Shown here piece by piece: positions 11,415-20,778 of a stretch of DNA of 64,000 nt; positions within the stretch are counted from its first letter, which is position 1, and every line of letters starts with the position of its first letter. The notes beneath the pieces are model-generated. The model was not told the DNA's origin. It was given only the letters and a program-made list of their open reading frames with translations, and did not search any database. The position numbers and the translations under genes are program-made. The stretch comes from Prochlorococcus marinus str. MIT 9211. Its GTDB lineage: Bacteria > Cyanobacteriota > Cyanobacteriia > PCC-6307 > Cyanobiaceae. Location of the stretch: assembly GCF_000018585.1 (NCBI RefSeq), contig NC_009976.1, positions 1 through 64,000 on the forward strand, written 5' to 3'.

Positions 11415-12050
11415 ATGCAATCTCGATCTATTTCTAGAGAAATTGCACTTTTGGTATTAGGTCAGATTTCAGATAAACAAATTAATAACATAGAAGATAT
11501 ATCACTCGAAGATTTATTAATGCTTGGCCTTGAAACTCTTATGAATCATTTGAGGGAGCAATTAGATTTCTGTGCTGTTCAGCTTGAATCAGCGCAAGAG
11601 CAATTACTGGATAGTGAATTGGAAAGCTGTGAGAAAACATCAGCTTCTAAAATTAGAAATCATTTAGAGACTTCTTTAAATCACTCACGAGATATTATAA
11701 ATAGTTTGTCTGATAGCTTAGAATTAACAACACTCTTGGCTTTATCTGATCAAGTTAATATTCGGGAAGATGCAATTCAAAGGGTAAGTTTAGTTTTGCA
11801 AAATTTACAGAGTATTAATTTAAATCTAGATGAAGTTATGGATGGATGGCGATTAAAACGTTTGCCAAGAATTGATCAGGATATTCTCAGACTTGCATAT
11901 ATAGACATACATATATTAAATGCTCCAATTGCTGTTGCTTGTAATGAAGCTGTAAATCTTGGTAATAAATATAGTGATAAACAAGGAAGGCGAATGATTA
12001 ATGGTATTTTAAGGAGACTACAAAATTCTGATTCAATTAATATTGCCTAA
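11415..12050 (+). CDS. nusB: Transcription antitermination factor NusB
   Basis: All-helical RNA-binding factor that, with NusE/S10, binds boxA and supports rRNA antitermination. The 211-residue product is long for NusB because of the extended central region typical of cyanobacterial forms. The C-terminal half carries the clear signature RLPRIDQDILRLAYIDI, then PIAVACNEAVNLGNKYSD and GRRMINGILRRL. ATG 11415 is preferred to a TTG two codons earlier. The stop overlaps the ftsY start by one base (TAATG), so the two are translationally coupled. Confidence 0.93.
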   Translation: MQSRSISREIALLVLGQISDKQINNIEDISLEDLLMLGLETLMNHLREQLDFCAVQLESAQEQLLDSELESCEKTSASKIRNHLETSLNHSRDIINSLSDSLELTTLLALSDQVNIREDAIQRVSLVLQNLQSINLNLDEVMDGWRLKRLPRIDQDILRLAYIDIHILNAPIAVACNEAVNLGNKYSDKQGRRMINGILRRLQNSDSINIA

Positions 12051-13384
12051 TGTCTAGCGACGAACTTCCCAATAATCAAAATGCTCTTTCTTCTAAAGAG
12101 ACAATAGAGGAAAATCAATCAGATAATTTAAATTTAGAAGAACAAGAATCATTAGATTGGGCAAAACAAGCTTTTGAAAAATTAAAACAGAAACAGTTAG
12201 AAAAGAAAGAAGCTCTTTTCAAAGAGAGTAATTCACTAGCACAAGTTACTGAGGAAACTCAAGAAACAAATAATCTACAATTAAAAAATAAAATTAATAA
12301 TGTAGATAAAGATGATTGTTTAAATGATTCATCTAAAGATATTTTAAAAGATATAGAAGATTCAGGATTAGGAGAATTTGATGATTCTTTTACATGGTCT
12401 GCAGGGGTATTGGCAGCTCAAGGTAAGGAGCCTGATAGTATATCTTTAGAAGATATTGATTGGTTAAAGAGATTACGACAAGGATTGGAAAAAACTAGAA
12501 AAGGTTTTGTAACAGATTTACTTGAAAAATTTGGAGATGATCCACTTACACCAGAAGTTCTAGATGATTTAGAAGCTTTACTTTTAAGAGCTGATGTAGG
12601 TGTAAATGCAACAGATCAAATAATTACTGCATTGCGAAGAAGATTAAATGAAGAAGTTCTAGATTCTAAGGAGGGCTTTAGATTTTTAAAACAGCAACTC
12701 TGCCAAATTGTTAATAAACCGATTAAAAATAGCAATCAAGAAGTACTTGCTCCAAAACATAAATCTTTAAATATTTGGTTACTTGTAGGCGTGAATGGTG
12801 TAGGTAAGACAACCACATTGGGAAAACTTGCCCATCTTGCTTTACGAAGTGGATATACTGCATTAATTGCTGCAGCTGATACTTTTCGTGCAGCTGCAGT
12901 TCAACAAGTCCAAATATGGGGACGTAGAAGTGGTGTTTCTGTAATAGCTAATGAAACTCCTAATGCTGATCCTGCAGCTATTGTTTTTGATGCAATAGGT
13001 GCGGCTAAATCTAAAGAAATTGAATTGTTGTTAGTAGATACTGCAGGTCGACTTCAAACAAAAAATAATTTGATGGAAGAATTGGCAAAAATCAGACGTA
13101 TTATTGATCGTCTTGCTCCAGAAGCAATAGTTGAATCACTTTTAGTGCTTGATGCTAGTCAAGGTCAAAATGGTTTGAATCAGGCAATGTCTTTTGCTGA
13201 ATCTGCCAATTTAACAGGTGTAGTTATTACAAAGCTTGATGGATCTTCTAGGGGAGGAGTTGCTTTTGCAGTTGCCTCTGAAGCAAAATTACCAATTCGA
13301 TTTATAGGGGCAGGAGAACGGCTACAAGATTTAAAACCTTTTAATAGTTTTGAATTTGTTGAGGCTCTTTTGGCAAATCGTTGA
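12050..13384 (+). CDS. ftsY: Signal recognition particle receptor FtsY
   Basis: GTPase receptor that docks SRP-ribosome complexes at the membrane for co-translational insertion, important for thylakoid and plasma membrane proteins. The 444-residue protein has an acidic, Lys/Gln-rich A domain (1-130), a helical N domain (about 145-225) and the G domain. Motifs are GVNGVGKTTTLGK (about 247-259), DTFRAAAVQQ, DTAGRLQTKNNL and TKLDGSSRGGVAF. Start is ATG 12050, overlapping the nusB stop. Confidence 0.96.
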   Translation: MSSDELPNNQNALSSKETIEENQSDNLNLEEQESLDWAKQAFEKLKQKQLEKKEALFKESNSLAQVTEETQETNNLQLKNKINNVDKDDCLNDSSKDILKDIEDSGLGEFDDSFTWSAGVLAAQGKEPDSISLEDIDWLKRLRQGLEKTRKGFVTDLLEKFGDDPLTPEVLDDLEALLLRADVGVNATDQIITALRRRLNEEVLDSKEGFRFLKQQLCQIVNKPIKNSNQEVLAPKHKSLNIWLLVGVNGVGKTTTLGKLAHLALRSGYTALIAAADTFRAAAVQQVQIWGRRSGVSVIANETPNADPAAIVFDAIGAAKSKEIELLLVDTAGRLQTKNNLMEELAKIRRIIDRLAPEAIVESLLVLDASQGQNGLNQAMSFAESANLTGVVITKLDGSSRGGVAFAVASEAKLPIRFIGAGERLQDLKPFNSFEFVEALLANR

Positions 13385-13441
13385 CATTGCAGCTTATTTC
13401 TATATTTTTTGCTATTTTTTTAGTTCTGCATTAATACTGCA

Positions 13442-14852
13442 GTGAGTACTAACCCTGTCAGTCCACATTCAAAAACAACGCTTCACAATAGCTTGCAATC
13501 TTCTTCTGCTTATGAATCTTTGCGAGATCTTTTAGAAAGCTTATCTAGAGAACAAAGTCGTAATCAAGAATTATTGTCTTCTATTTGTTTTGCTCTGAGA
13601 AACTTTACTAATTTAAATAGGTTCTTAGAGCTTGTGCCTGTTGTTGCCTCTCGTTTAGTTGGGGTTGAAGGTTCCTTATTAGTTCCTTTTCACTTAGATG
13701 GTCGGATATGGAAGGATCAAATACATAGTATTTCTGGAGATCTATCAGAAAAATTAATAAAGCAATTTTGTGAGTTTCCTCAGGGTCAAATTTGTGGCTT
13801 TGCGTCTGATGAGAAGCAATTGCTTCTGATGGATAGTTTGGTTCAGAGAAATTTGGCCAATGCTGGCATCTTTGTTACATCACTTGTTGCAAGAGGTAAG
13901 CAACTAGGAAGACTTTATGTTTTTGAACCTAAGTCCCCTTTGGTTTGGAGTGATATAAACAGGCGACATATTCAAATTATTGCTGATTTAGCAGCTGTAG
14001 CAATAGAAAATGACTTTTTTACCCAAGAGACACGTCGACATGAGACTGTTGATCGACAGTTAAGCATCGGTGCTGAAATCCAGGCTCAATTACTTCCTGA
14101 TCATTGTCCTGTTATTGAAGGAATTGAATTAGCTGCAAAATGTAGAACTGCTTTTCAAGTAGGTGGTGACTATTACGACTTTATGCCGACCCGACCTGAG
14201 TTGAATGGCAGGCGAAGAGAGCGAGGCAGATGGGCTTTGGTAGTTGGAGATGTTATGGGTAAAGGTTATTCCTGCTGGCTTATTGATGACGATGCTTAGA
14301 GGGATGCTGAGGGCAGAGGTACTTAGTGGATTGCCACCCGATCGCATTCTTCATGATCTAAATCAATTGGCTTTGGATGATTTGGCTCAGTCTCATAGAT
14401 TTGTGACCCTTTTTTATTCTGATTATGACCCTAGATCTAGGAGATTGCGTTTTGCTAATGCTGCTCATAATCCACCACTGCTTTGGAAAGAAGAGCAAAA
14501 AACTATTTGCAGATTAGATGCTCCAGGTCTTTTGATAGGACTGCAACCAGAAGCTGAATATGTGTGTGGAGAAATTATTCTTCAACCTGGAGATATTATT
14601 TTGTATTACACGGACGGTGTTACAGAAGCCCCTGGCATGACAGGCAAACGTTTTGATGAGACTAGGTTGATATCTTTGCTTGAGGATGCTGCTCGCCAAT
14701 CTATAGGGGCTCAAGAAATTTTAGAAATGCTTTTTAAGCGCCTGGACCGCTTTGTTGGTAATGATCATCATTTAGAAGATGATGCTTCTATGGTTGTTTT
14801 AAAAGTAAATGAGGAATTAGTGCTCCCGCATGTAAATAATTCTTATGACTGA
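13442..14852 (+). pseudogene. RsbU-type PP2C/SpoIIE phosphatase, frameshifted
   Basis: Regulator related to RsbU: a GAF-like sensory half (about residues 40-195) and a SpoIIE-type PP2C Ser/Thr phosphatase half, usually dephosphorylating an anti-anti-sigma factor. The frame opening at GTG 13442 reads well through IQAQLLPDHCP, FQVGGDYYDF and VGDVMGKG, then turns to YSCWLIDDDA and stops at 14299. The continuation PAGLLMTMLRGMLRAEVLSG, then YTDGVTEA and HLEDDASMVVLKV, lies in another frame to 14852. Deleting one T at 14266-14267 restores GDVMGKGIPAGLLMT. The break is at the metal-site motif, so neither part should be active alone. It is either a recent inactivation or a base error. No slippery sequence for programmed frameshifting is evident. 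Confidence 0.88.
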
Positions 14853-14890
14853 CAATTCCATAACAAACTGCTTTATTAGAGATAAAAGAA

Positions 14891-16294
14891 TTGGGATTAA
14901 AAAATTTGGGAAAACCTTGGAGCGATCGATTCGAAGTAGGCCTTCATCCTTTTATAGAGAGTTTTAATGCTTCTATAAAGTTTGATTTTCTTCTTTTGCA
15001 AGAAGATCTTGATGGATCAATAGCTCATGCAAGGATGCTAGGCAAAACAGGCATAATTAATGCTGATGAAGCATCTCAACTTGAAAAAGGCTTAAACCAG
15101 ATTCGTTTAGAAGCATCCCAAGGTGTTTTTAATGCTGATCAACCTGCTGAGGATGTTCATTTCGCTGTTGAGAACAGATTAATAGAACTTTTAGGACCGC
15201 TTGGAAAGAAACTGCATACTGGTAGAAGTAGAAATGATCAAATAGCTACAGATATAAGATTATGGTTGCGACGAAAAATTGATGAAATCAATTTTGATTT
15301 AGAAAATATTCAAAAGATTTTGTTGGGCCATGCAGAAAAGAATTTGTATACACTTATTCCTGGATATACGCATTTGCAAAGAGCTCAACCTGTTTCATTA
15401 GCTCATCATTTACTTGCATATCTTGAAATGTTTCAGAGAGATAGAGATCGTTTGGTCGAAGTCAAAAGTCGAGTTAATACCTCTCCTTTGGGAGCAGCTG
15501 CCTTAGCAGGAACTTCTTTACCAATTGACAGGCTATATACAGCAGATCAATTAAATTTTACTAGTATTTATTCCAATAGTTTAGATGCAGTAAGTGATCG
15601 TGATTTTGCAGTTGAATTTATTGCTGCATCTTCATTAATTATGGTTCACTTAAGCCGATTATCAGAAGAAATAATTTTTTGGTCTAGCGAAGAATTTTCG
15701 TTTGTAAAATTAACCGATCGATGCGCAACTGGTAGCAGCATAATGCCTCAAAAAAAGAATCCTGATGTACCTGAACTTGTTAGAGGAAAGTCAGGAAGAG
15801 TCTTTGGCCATCTCCAAGCTTTGTTGGTCATGCTCAAAGGTCTGCCTCTTGCATATAACAAAGATTTTCAGGAAGATAAAGAGGCTCTTTTTGACACAGT
15901 AGTGACTGTTAGAAATTCTCTTCAAGCAATGTCTATTCTCTTAGAAGAGGGTTTGGAGTTTTCTTTAGATCGCCTGGGATCAGCCGTGGAATCGGATTTT
16001 TCTAATGCAACTGATGTGGCAGATTATTTAGTTTCTAAAGAAGTCCCTTTTAGAGAGGCTTATCAGATTGTTGGACGTTTAGTAAAGCTTTGTATGAAAG
16101 AAGGTATTTTGCTTAAGGATCTTTCTTTTGATCAATGGCAGGATATGCACCCTGCTTTTGATCAGGATATATATAAAAGGTTAACTCCAGAACATGTAGT
16201 CGCCTCGAGGATTAGTCAAGGCGGAACAGGCTTTGCTCAAGTGTCTGCACAGTTGGAAAATTGGCAAAATCAGTTTTCTTCTTTGAAAGAATGA
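14891..16294 (+). CDS. argH: Argininosuccinate lyase
   Basis: Last step of arginine synthesis, splitting argininosuccinate into arginine and fumarate. The 467-residue length is standard. Family marks include [20 protein letters not shown], the [18 protein letters not shown] loop, and the superfamily signature [12 protein letters not shown] near residue 283, whose flexible loop carries the catalytic Ser. Start is TTG 14891; the conserved N-terminus ([20 protein letters not shown]) begins soon after, so little is missing. Transcribed in line with the phosphatase gene, 38 bases away. argJ sits far off at 61.8 kb. Confidence 0.96.
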   Translation: MGLKNLGKPWSDRFEVGLHPFIESFNASIKFDFLLLQEDLDGSIAHARMLGKTGIINADEASQLEKGLNQIRLEASQGVFNADQPAEDVHFAVENRLIELLGPLGKKLHTGRSRNDQIATDIRLWLRRKIDEINFDLENIQKILLGHAEKNLYTLIPGYTHLQRAQPVSLAHHLLAYLEMFQRDRDRLVEVKSRVNTSPLGAAALAGTSLPIDRLYTADQLNFTSIYSNSLDAVSDRDFAVEFIAASSLIMVHLSRLSEEIIFWSSEEFSFVKLTDRCATGSSIMPQKKNPDVPELVRGKSGRVFGHLQALLVMLKGLPLAYNKDFQEDKEALFDTVVTVRNSLQAMSILLEEGLEFSLDRLGSAVESDFSNATDVADYLVSKEVPFREAYQIVGRLVKLCMKEGILLKDLSFDQWQDMHPAFDQDIYKRLTPEHVVASRISQGGTGFAQVSAQLENWQNQFSSLKE

Positions 16295-16300
16295 TCTCTT

Positions 16301-16313
16301 GCCTCTTAGAGGC
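16301..16313 (+). terminator. Small hairpin after argH
   Basis: GCCTC (16301-16305) pairs with GAGGC (16309-16313) across a TTA loop, seven bases after the argH stop. There is no strong T run directly after it, so it may be an RNA 3'-end stabiliser more than a full terminator. Confidence 0.35.
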
Positions 16314-16367
16314 TAATTGGTATTAATATCAAAGCGTAAATAATTTTTAGTACAATTATTTACTTAT

Positions 16368-16385
16368 GGCTTTTTAAGCCTTTTT
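16368..16385 (+). terminator. Short hairpin plus T run upstream of the RRM gene
   Basis: GGCTT (16368-16372) and AAGCC (16376-16380) form a five-base stem with a TTT loop, followed by TTTTT (16381-16385). It has the shape of a weak intrinsic terminator for argH. As it lies only 32 bases before the RRM-protein start, it could instead act as a leader attenuator for that gene. Confidence 0.4.
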
Positions 16386-16416
16386 GGCACATTTATTTTT
16401 TCGGTCCAATTTTCAA

Positions 16417-17154
16417 GTGAGTATTTTTGTTGGCAACTTGCCCTTCCGCGCTGAGCAGGAAGATGTGATTCAATTGTTTGCTCCTTTTGGAGAGGTCGCA
16501 AACTGTTCTTTACCACTAGAACGCGACACAGGTCGTAAAAGGGGTTTTGCATTTATTGAAATGGCAGATGAGGCGGCTGAGTCATCAGCTATCGAAGCCC
16601 TTCAAGGTGCTGAATTAATGGGTCGTCCATTAAGAATTAATAAGGCAGAACCTCGTGGCGGTGGTGGTGGTCCTCGCAGAGGCGGCTATGGCGGCGGCGG
16701 CTATGGCGGCGGCTATGGCGGTGGTGGTCAAGGCGGCTATGGCGGCGGCTATGGCGGCGGTGGCGGTCAAGGCGGCTATGGCGGCGGTGGCGGTCAAGGC
16801 GGCTATGGCGGTGGTGGTCAAGGCGGCTATGGCGGCGGTGGCGGTCAAGGCGGCTATGGCGGTGGTGGTCAAGGCGGCTATGGCGGTGGTGGTCAAGGCG
16901 GCTATGGCGGCGGCGGCTATGGCGGCGGCTATGGCGGTGGTGGCGGTCAAGGCGGCTATGGCGGCGGTGGCGGTCAAGGCGGCTATGGTGGTGACCAAGA
17001 TCCTGGACAACGATCTTCTGGCGCTAAGGGATGGGAGGACCGTAGTTATGGTTCTTCTGATACTTCTGATAGAGATGAAAATCGCAGTAGGCGTAGACGA
17101 GGAGCCGCTTCAGAAACTGATGAGACTTCTGATTATGGTGGAGCAGAAGGTTAA
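16417..17154 (+). CDS. RRM RNA-binding protein with long glycine-rich tail
   Basis: Cyanobacterial Rbp-type RNA chaperone, 245 residues. One RRM occupies residues 2-80, with RNP2 IFVGNLPF and RNP1 RGFAFIEM. Residues about 84-195 are almost wholly Gly/Tyr/Gln: QGGYGG occurs nine times. The tail ends with a charged, Arg-rich stretch (ENRSRRRRGA). Rbp proteins of this kind respond to cold and bind mRNA, sometimes helping mRNA localisation at thylakoids. The gly-rich tail here is long and could drive self-association. GTG 16417 is chosen because it starts the RRM exactly; earlier in-frame codons give an unrelated N-terminus. Confidence 0.92.
   Translation: MSIFVGNLPFRAEQEDVIQLFAPFGEVANCSLPLERDTGRKRGFAFIEMADEAAESSAIEALQGAELMGRPLRINKAEPRGGGGGPRRGGYGGGGYGGGYGGGGQGGYGGGYGGGGGQGGYGGGGGQGGYGGGGQGGYGGGGGQGGYGGGGQGGYGGGGQGGYGGGGYGGGYGGGGGQGGYGGGGGQGGYGGDQDPGQRSSGAKGWEDRSYGSSDTSDRDENRSRRRRGAASETDETSDYGGAEG
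16681..16992 (+). repeat. Tandem glycine-rich coding repeat
   Basis: About 310 bases built from 24- and 27-base units reading GGYGGGGQ or GGYGGGGGQ, encoded almost only by GGC, GGT, TAT and CAA. The tract is strikingly GC-rich against the AT-rich surroundings. Unit copies are nearly identical at DNA level, so length should vary easily by slippage or recombination. It also creates spurious open frames on both strands. Confidence 0.9.
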
Positions 17155-17158
17155 TTAT

Positions 17159-18160
17159 TTAAAGCCCAACTTCTTCTAATTGTTGGGCAGCTTTTTCTAA
17201 AATTATTAGTTTTGCGCTTGATTTTTGAGCTTTAGTGCTTAGGTTGTGTCTCCATGCACGAGCTCCAGGTACCGCTTGGACTAATTGAAGAAGATGTTTG
17301 CTTATATCCCAAAGCCTCCCTTCATTATCAAGGTGCTTTTGTGCATATGGAATTAAATTTTGAATAACTTGCGAAGCTTTTACTGGAAAATAATCCTCTC
17401 CATAAATTAACGAATCCATTTCTTGCCAAAGCATAGGATTTGAATATGCGGATCTTCCAACCATTGCCCCATCAAATATCTTTAAAGTTTTTACACATTC
17501 CTCTGGTGTATGTAAGCCGCCGTTGAACTCTATTTTTAATTCGGGACGCTTTAATTTTAATTTTTTAACTTTTAGATATTCCAATGGTGGAATAGTTCGA
17601 TTTTGTTTTGGATTTAATCCTTCCAGCCATGCTTTGCGAGCATGAATTGCAAATCTGTCTGCTCCTGCTTTAGCTATTTGATCGACAAAAGAAAAAAGAA
17701 ATTCCTCACTGTCAAAGTTATCAATGCCAGTTCTATGTTTGATTGTCACAGGAATTTGGGTTGCATTTTTCATGGCTTCTATGCATTTAGCGACTTGATT
17801 TGGAGTTGCCATAAGGCATGCACCAAAGTTGCCTGATTGCACTCTTGGACTAGGACAACCAAGATTTAGATTGATTTCGTCATATCCCCAATCTTCTGCA
17901 AGCTTGGCAGCGTCAGCTAGCTCTTTTGGATTATCTCCGCCAACTTGGAGTGAAATAGGGTGTTCAATTTCATCAAAATCTAAAAGACGCCTTCCTTTTT
18001 GATGTTGCAATGCTTTAGCTACAATCATTTCCGTATATAGCAATGACCTTCGGCTGACTTGTCGAAAAATTACCCTGAAATGCCTATCTGTGCAGTCCAG
18101 CATTGGCGCAATACTAAAACGATAGGCGTTAGTAATTCTTGGAGTGTAAGTGGCAACCAT
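17159..18160 (-). CDS. dusA: tRNA-dihydrouridine synthase (DusA type)
   Basis: FMN enzyme that reduces uridine to dihydrouridine in the tRNA D-loop. The 333-residue product has the TIM-barrel signatures FSIAPMLDCTDRHFR, YTEMIVAKAL, INLNLGCPSPRVQSGNFGAC (catalytic Cys), PVTIKHRTGID and GAMVGRSAYSNPMLW. The HARKAWLEGLNPK segment favours the DusA group. ATG 18160 is chosen; a TTG 21 bases upstream would add MDRQHNK. Convergent with the RRM gene, with four bases between the stops. Confidence 0.94.
   Translation of the reverse strand: MVATYTPRITNAYRFSIAPMLDCTDRHFRVIFRQVSRRSLLYTEMIVAKALQHQKGRRLLDFDEIEHPISLQVGGDNPKELADAAKLAEDWGYDEINLNLGCPSPRVQSGNFGACLMATPNQVAKCIEAMKNATQIPVTIKHRTGIDNFDSEEFLFSFVDQIAKAGADRFAIHARKAWLEGLNPKQNRTIPPLEYLKVKKLKLKRPELKIEFNGGLHTPEECVKTLKIFDGAMVGRSAYSNPMLWQEMDSLIYGEDYFPVKASQVIQNLIPYAQKHLDNEGRLWDISKHLLQLVQAVPGARAWRHNLSTKAQKSSAKLIILEKAAQQLEEVGL
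17164..17188. terminator. Bidirectional intrinsic terminator at the rbp/dus junction
   Basis: GCCCAAC (17164-17170) and GTTGGGC (17182-17188) form a perfect seven-base stem with an 11-base loop. On the plus strand it is followed by AGCTTTTTCT, on the minus strand by TTTAAATAATTAA. It can therefore end the RRM gene and the convergent dus gene. It lies inside the last codons of dus (QQLEEVGL). Confidence 0.7.
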
Positions 18161-18234
18161 TTTGTTATGTTGCCTATCCAAGAGATAAGATCCTAAGTTT
18201 TTCTAGATAATTTTGGAACAATCTTTTTGATTTT

Positions 18235-18741
18235 ATGTATAACAACTTTTTGTCGCTTAATCGTCGTTCAATCCTTTTAGGAATTTGGTCGGGATTCTTA
18301 GGGTTACTTTTTACTCCTAAAACAGTTTTTGCTGCTTCCAAAGCAGCAGATGAAGATTGGAATTTGACAGATGAAGACTGGAAAAAGCGTCTATCATTAG
18401 AGGCTTATAAAGTTTTAAGAGAAGAAGGAACAGAAAGACCTTTTTCTAGCTTGTTAAATGAAGAGAAGCGACTAGGAGTATTTCATTGTGCTGGATGTGA
18501 TCTTCCTTTGTTTGAGTCGGCAAAGAAATTTGATAGTGGTACAGGATGGCCAAGTTTTTGGGAATCATTGCCCAATGCCATTGATACAAAAACAGACTTT
18601 AAATTGATTGTGCCTCGAACCGAGTATCACTGTCATCGTTGCGGAGGTCATCAAGGTCATGTTTTTAATGATGGACCTAGACCAACAGGAAAAAGATATT
18701 GCAATAATGGAATAGCACTAGCTTTTAGACCATCAAAGTAG
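18235..18741 (+). CDS. msrB: Exported peptide methionine (R)-S-oxide reductase
   Basis: Repairs methionine-R-sulfoxide in proteins. The 168-residue product carries a twin-arginine-like leader: Arg10-Arg11 in NRRSILLG, a hydrophobic stretch, then a VFAAS cleavage-like site near residue 33. The MsrB domain has zinc pairs Cys85/Cys88 and Cys133/Cys136, the GTGWPSFW motif and catalytic Cys156 in RYCNNG. The leader implies a periplasmic or thylakoid-lumen enzyme, perhaps folded before export by Tat. Divergent from dus, with 74 bases between the starts. Confidence 0.93.
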   Translation: MYNNFLSLNRRSILLGIWSGFLGLLFTPKTVFAASKAADEDWNLTDEDWKKRLSLEAYKVLREEGTERPFSSLLNEEKRLGVFHCAGCDLPLFESAKKFDSGTGWPSFWESLPNAIDTKTDFKLIVPRTEYHCHRCGGHQGHVFNDGPRPTGKRYCNNGIALAFRPSK

Positions 18742-18783
18742 CTGGATTTTTATTTGAGGATTAAAAAATTTTGTTTTGATGGG

Positions 18784-18797
18784 TGCGGGCTTCCGCA
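18784..18797 (+). terminator. Hairpin after msrB
   Basis: TGCGG (18784-18788) pairs with CCGCA (18793-18797) across a GCTT loop between msrB and grpE. Only a weak T-containing sequence follows, so termination strength is uncertain. No HrcA/CIRCE inverted repeat is visible here before grpE. Confidence 0.4.
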
Positions 18798-18858
18798 GCT
18801 TGTTATATGTGCGCATTAACCTTCAACATTAGTACAAAAGAATTTTCAATTAATTCAT

Positions 18859-19602
18859 ATGAATGACGAAGCCTCTACTCCAATCCAGGAAGATCTAAAA
18901 GAAGAATCTGCTGTTGATTTAGCTCAGGAGGCAAAGCCTACTAGTGATGAACCTTCACTATCAAACGTCGCAGAAGGTTCTCAAGAAGCTGGGGCAGAGA
19001 CAGACGTGACTTCTTCAGATGCAAAGGATTCCTCTTCTCAAGCACTTGATAATGAAGCGCGACTTGAACAACTTGAAAGGGAACATGAAACATTAAACAG
19101 TCAATATATGAGAATTGCAGCGGATTTTGATAATTTTCGAAAACGACAAAGTCGAGATCAAGACGACCTTCGCTTACAACTTCAATGTAATACTTTGAGC
19201 AGTATTTTGCCTGTTGTAGACAACTTTGATCGAGCCAGGCAGCAATTAAATCCTGAGGGAGAAGAGGCACAAGCTCTACACAAAAGCTATCAAGGTCTTT
19301 ATAAGCAACTGGTAGATGTTTTAAAACAGCTTGGAGTGGCCCCTATGCGTGTAGTAGGACAAACTTTTGATCCAAGTTTGCATGAAGCAGTTCTTAGAGA
19401 GCCAAGTGATGAATTGGCAGAAGATATTATTGTGGAAGAATTGCAGCGTGGCTATCACTTAAATGGTCGTGTTTTAAGGCATGCCTTAGTTAAGGTTTCT
19501 ATGGGCCCTGGTCCAAAAGATGATGGTGAAGAAACTATTACGGAACAATCCTTGGAAGGGGACAATACTACTGATCAACAATCTTCAGAAAAATCGGATT
19601 GA
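18859..19602 (+). CDS. grpE: Nucleotide exchange factor GrpE
   Basis: Co-chaperone that releases ADP from DnaK. The 247-residue protein has an acidic disordered N-terminus (1-70), a long coiled coil ([20 protein letters not shown]) leading to [15 protein letters not shown], and the C-terminal beta domain with [20 protein letters not shown] and [17 protein letters not shown], the GrpE signature. It is followed by dnaJ after 42 bases, forming a chaperone operon. dnaK itself is not in the window. Confidence 0.96.
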   Translation: MNDEASTPIQEDLKEESAVDLAQEAKPTSDEPSLSNVAEGSQEAGAETDVTSSDAKDSSSQALDNEARLEQLEREHETLNSQYMRIAADFDNFRKRQSRDQDDLRLQLQCNTLSSILPVVDNFDRARQQLNPEGEEAQALHKSYQGLYKQLVDVLKQLGVAPMRVVGQTFDPSLHEAVLREPSDELAEDIIVEELQRGYHLNGRVLRHALVKVSMGPGPKDDGEETITEQSLEGDNTTDQQSSEKSD

Positions 19603-19644
19603 GGAAATGTATTTGACTTGTCTTAACAAGCTATTTCATGACTA

Positions 19645-20778
19645 ATGGCTGATTTTTACGACCTACTAGGAGTTAGTCGAGATGCTGATGCTGACTCATT
19701 AAAACGTGCGTATAGGCGACTAGCTCGTCAATACCATCCTGATATCAATAAAGAACCTGGAGCGGAAGAACGTTTTAAAGAGATAGGACGAGCATATGAA
19801 GTTCTTGGAGATCCACAAAAACGTGCAACTTATGACCAATTTGGAGAAGCTGGCTTAGGAGGAAGTGCTGGAATGCCAGATATGGGCGATATGGGTGGCT
19901 TTGCAGATCTTTTTGAAACTTTCTTTAGTGGTTTTGGTGGGGCTTCTTCTTCAGGTGCGAGATCTCAGCGTAGAGGACCTCAGCAAGGAGATGACCTGCG
20001 TTATGACCTGACTGTTGATTTTCAACAAGCTGTCTTTGGCCAAGAAACCGAAATTAAAATTCCTCATTTAGAAACTTGTGACACTTGCAATGGTAGTGGG
20101 GCTAAACCTGGTACTGGTCCTACCGCTTGCTCTACTTGTGGAGGAGCTGGGCAAGTTCGAAGAGCTACAAGAACGCCTTTTGGAAGTTTCACCCAAGTTG
20201 CAGAATGTCCTGCATGTAATGGATCAGGACAATTAATAGCTAATCCGTGCTCTAGTTGTGGTGGTCAAGGTGTCAAACAGATTCGTAAAAAACTTAGGAT
20301 TAATATTCCTCCAGGAGTAGATACTGGAACAAAATTACGAGTTTCTGGAGAAGGTAATGCTGGATTAAGAGGAGGACCTTCTGGAGATTTATACGTTTTT
20401 CTTAAGGTGAAAAGTCATCCAAAATTAAGACGAGATGGTTTGACTATTCATTCAGAAGTAAATGTTAGTTATTTGCAGGCAATTTTAGGAGATACAATTG
20501 AAGTTGATACTGTTGATGGTCCAACAAATATAGAAATACCAATCGGCACTCAACCAAATGCAGTTCTTACCTTAGATAACAAAGGGATTCCTAAATTAGG
20601 AAATCCTGTAGCTAGAGGTAATCATTGCATTTTAGTCAAAATAAATCTTCCAACAAGGTTGACGGAAGATGAAAAGACTTTGTTAGAGCAATTAGCAACT
20701 TATCATTCTGCAAAAGGTGTACAACATCACCATCATAAGAGTGGCTTATTTGGAAAATTATTTAGCAATAATGAATAA
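19645..20778 (+). CDS. dnaJ: Chaperone DnaJ (type I)
   Basis: Hsp40 that delivers substrates to DnaK and stimulates its ATPase. The 377-residue protein has the complete type I layout: J domain (1-70, with HPD at 31-33), a Gly/Phe linker ([16 protein letters not shown]), four zinc-finger repeats ([32 protein letters not shown]), and C-terminal substrate-binding domains with [19 protein letters not shown]. The tail has HHHHK before its end. It overlaps the TusA-like gene by eight bases. Confidence 0.96.
   Translation: MADFYDLLGVSRDADADSLKRAYRRLARQYHPDINKEPGAEERFKEIGRAYEVLGDPQKRATYDQFGEAGLGGSAGMPDMGDMGGFADLFETFFSGFGGASSSGARSQRRGPQQGDDLRYDLTVDFQQAVFGQETEIKIPHLETCDTCNGSGAKPGTGPTACSTCGGAGQVRRATRTPFGSFTQVAECPACNGSGQLIANPCSSCGGQGVKQIRKKLRINIPPGVDTGTKLRVSGEGNAGLRGGPSGDLYVFLKVKSHPKLRRDGLTIHSEVNVSYLQAILGDTIEVDTVDGPTNIEIPIGTQPNAVLTLDNKGIPKLGNPVARGNHCILVKINLPTRLTEDEKTLLEQLATYHSAKGVQHHHHKSGLFGKLFSNNE

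Noticed and set aside
14244-14852. A separate 202-residue phosphatase gene starting at ATG 14244
   Set aside because: Its first codons are an out-of-frame reading of the GDVMGKG region, and the rest is the shifted second half of the RsbU-type gene.
16681-16992. Regular repeats that could suggest a CRISPR array
   Set aside because: Units are tandem and coding with no unique spacers; the repeats encode GGYGGGGQ.
16630-17179. Long open frames on both strands over the Gly-rich tract (poly-Ala/Ile and poly-Ala/Val products)
   Set aside because: They are out-of-frame readings of the same 24/27-base repeat, which lacks stops in several frames. Only the RRM frame has a domain and a sensible start.
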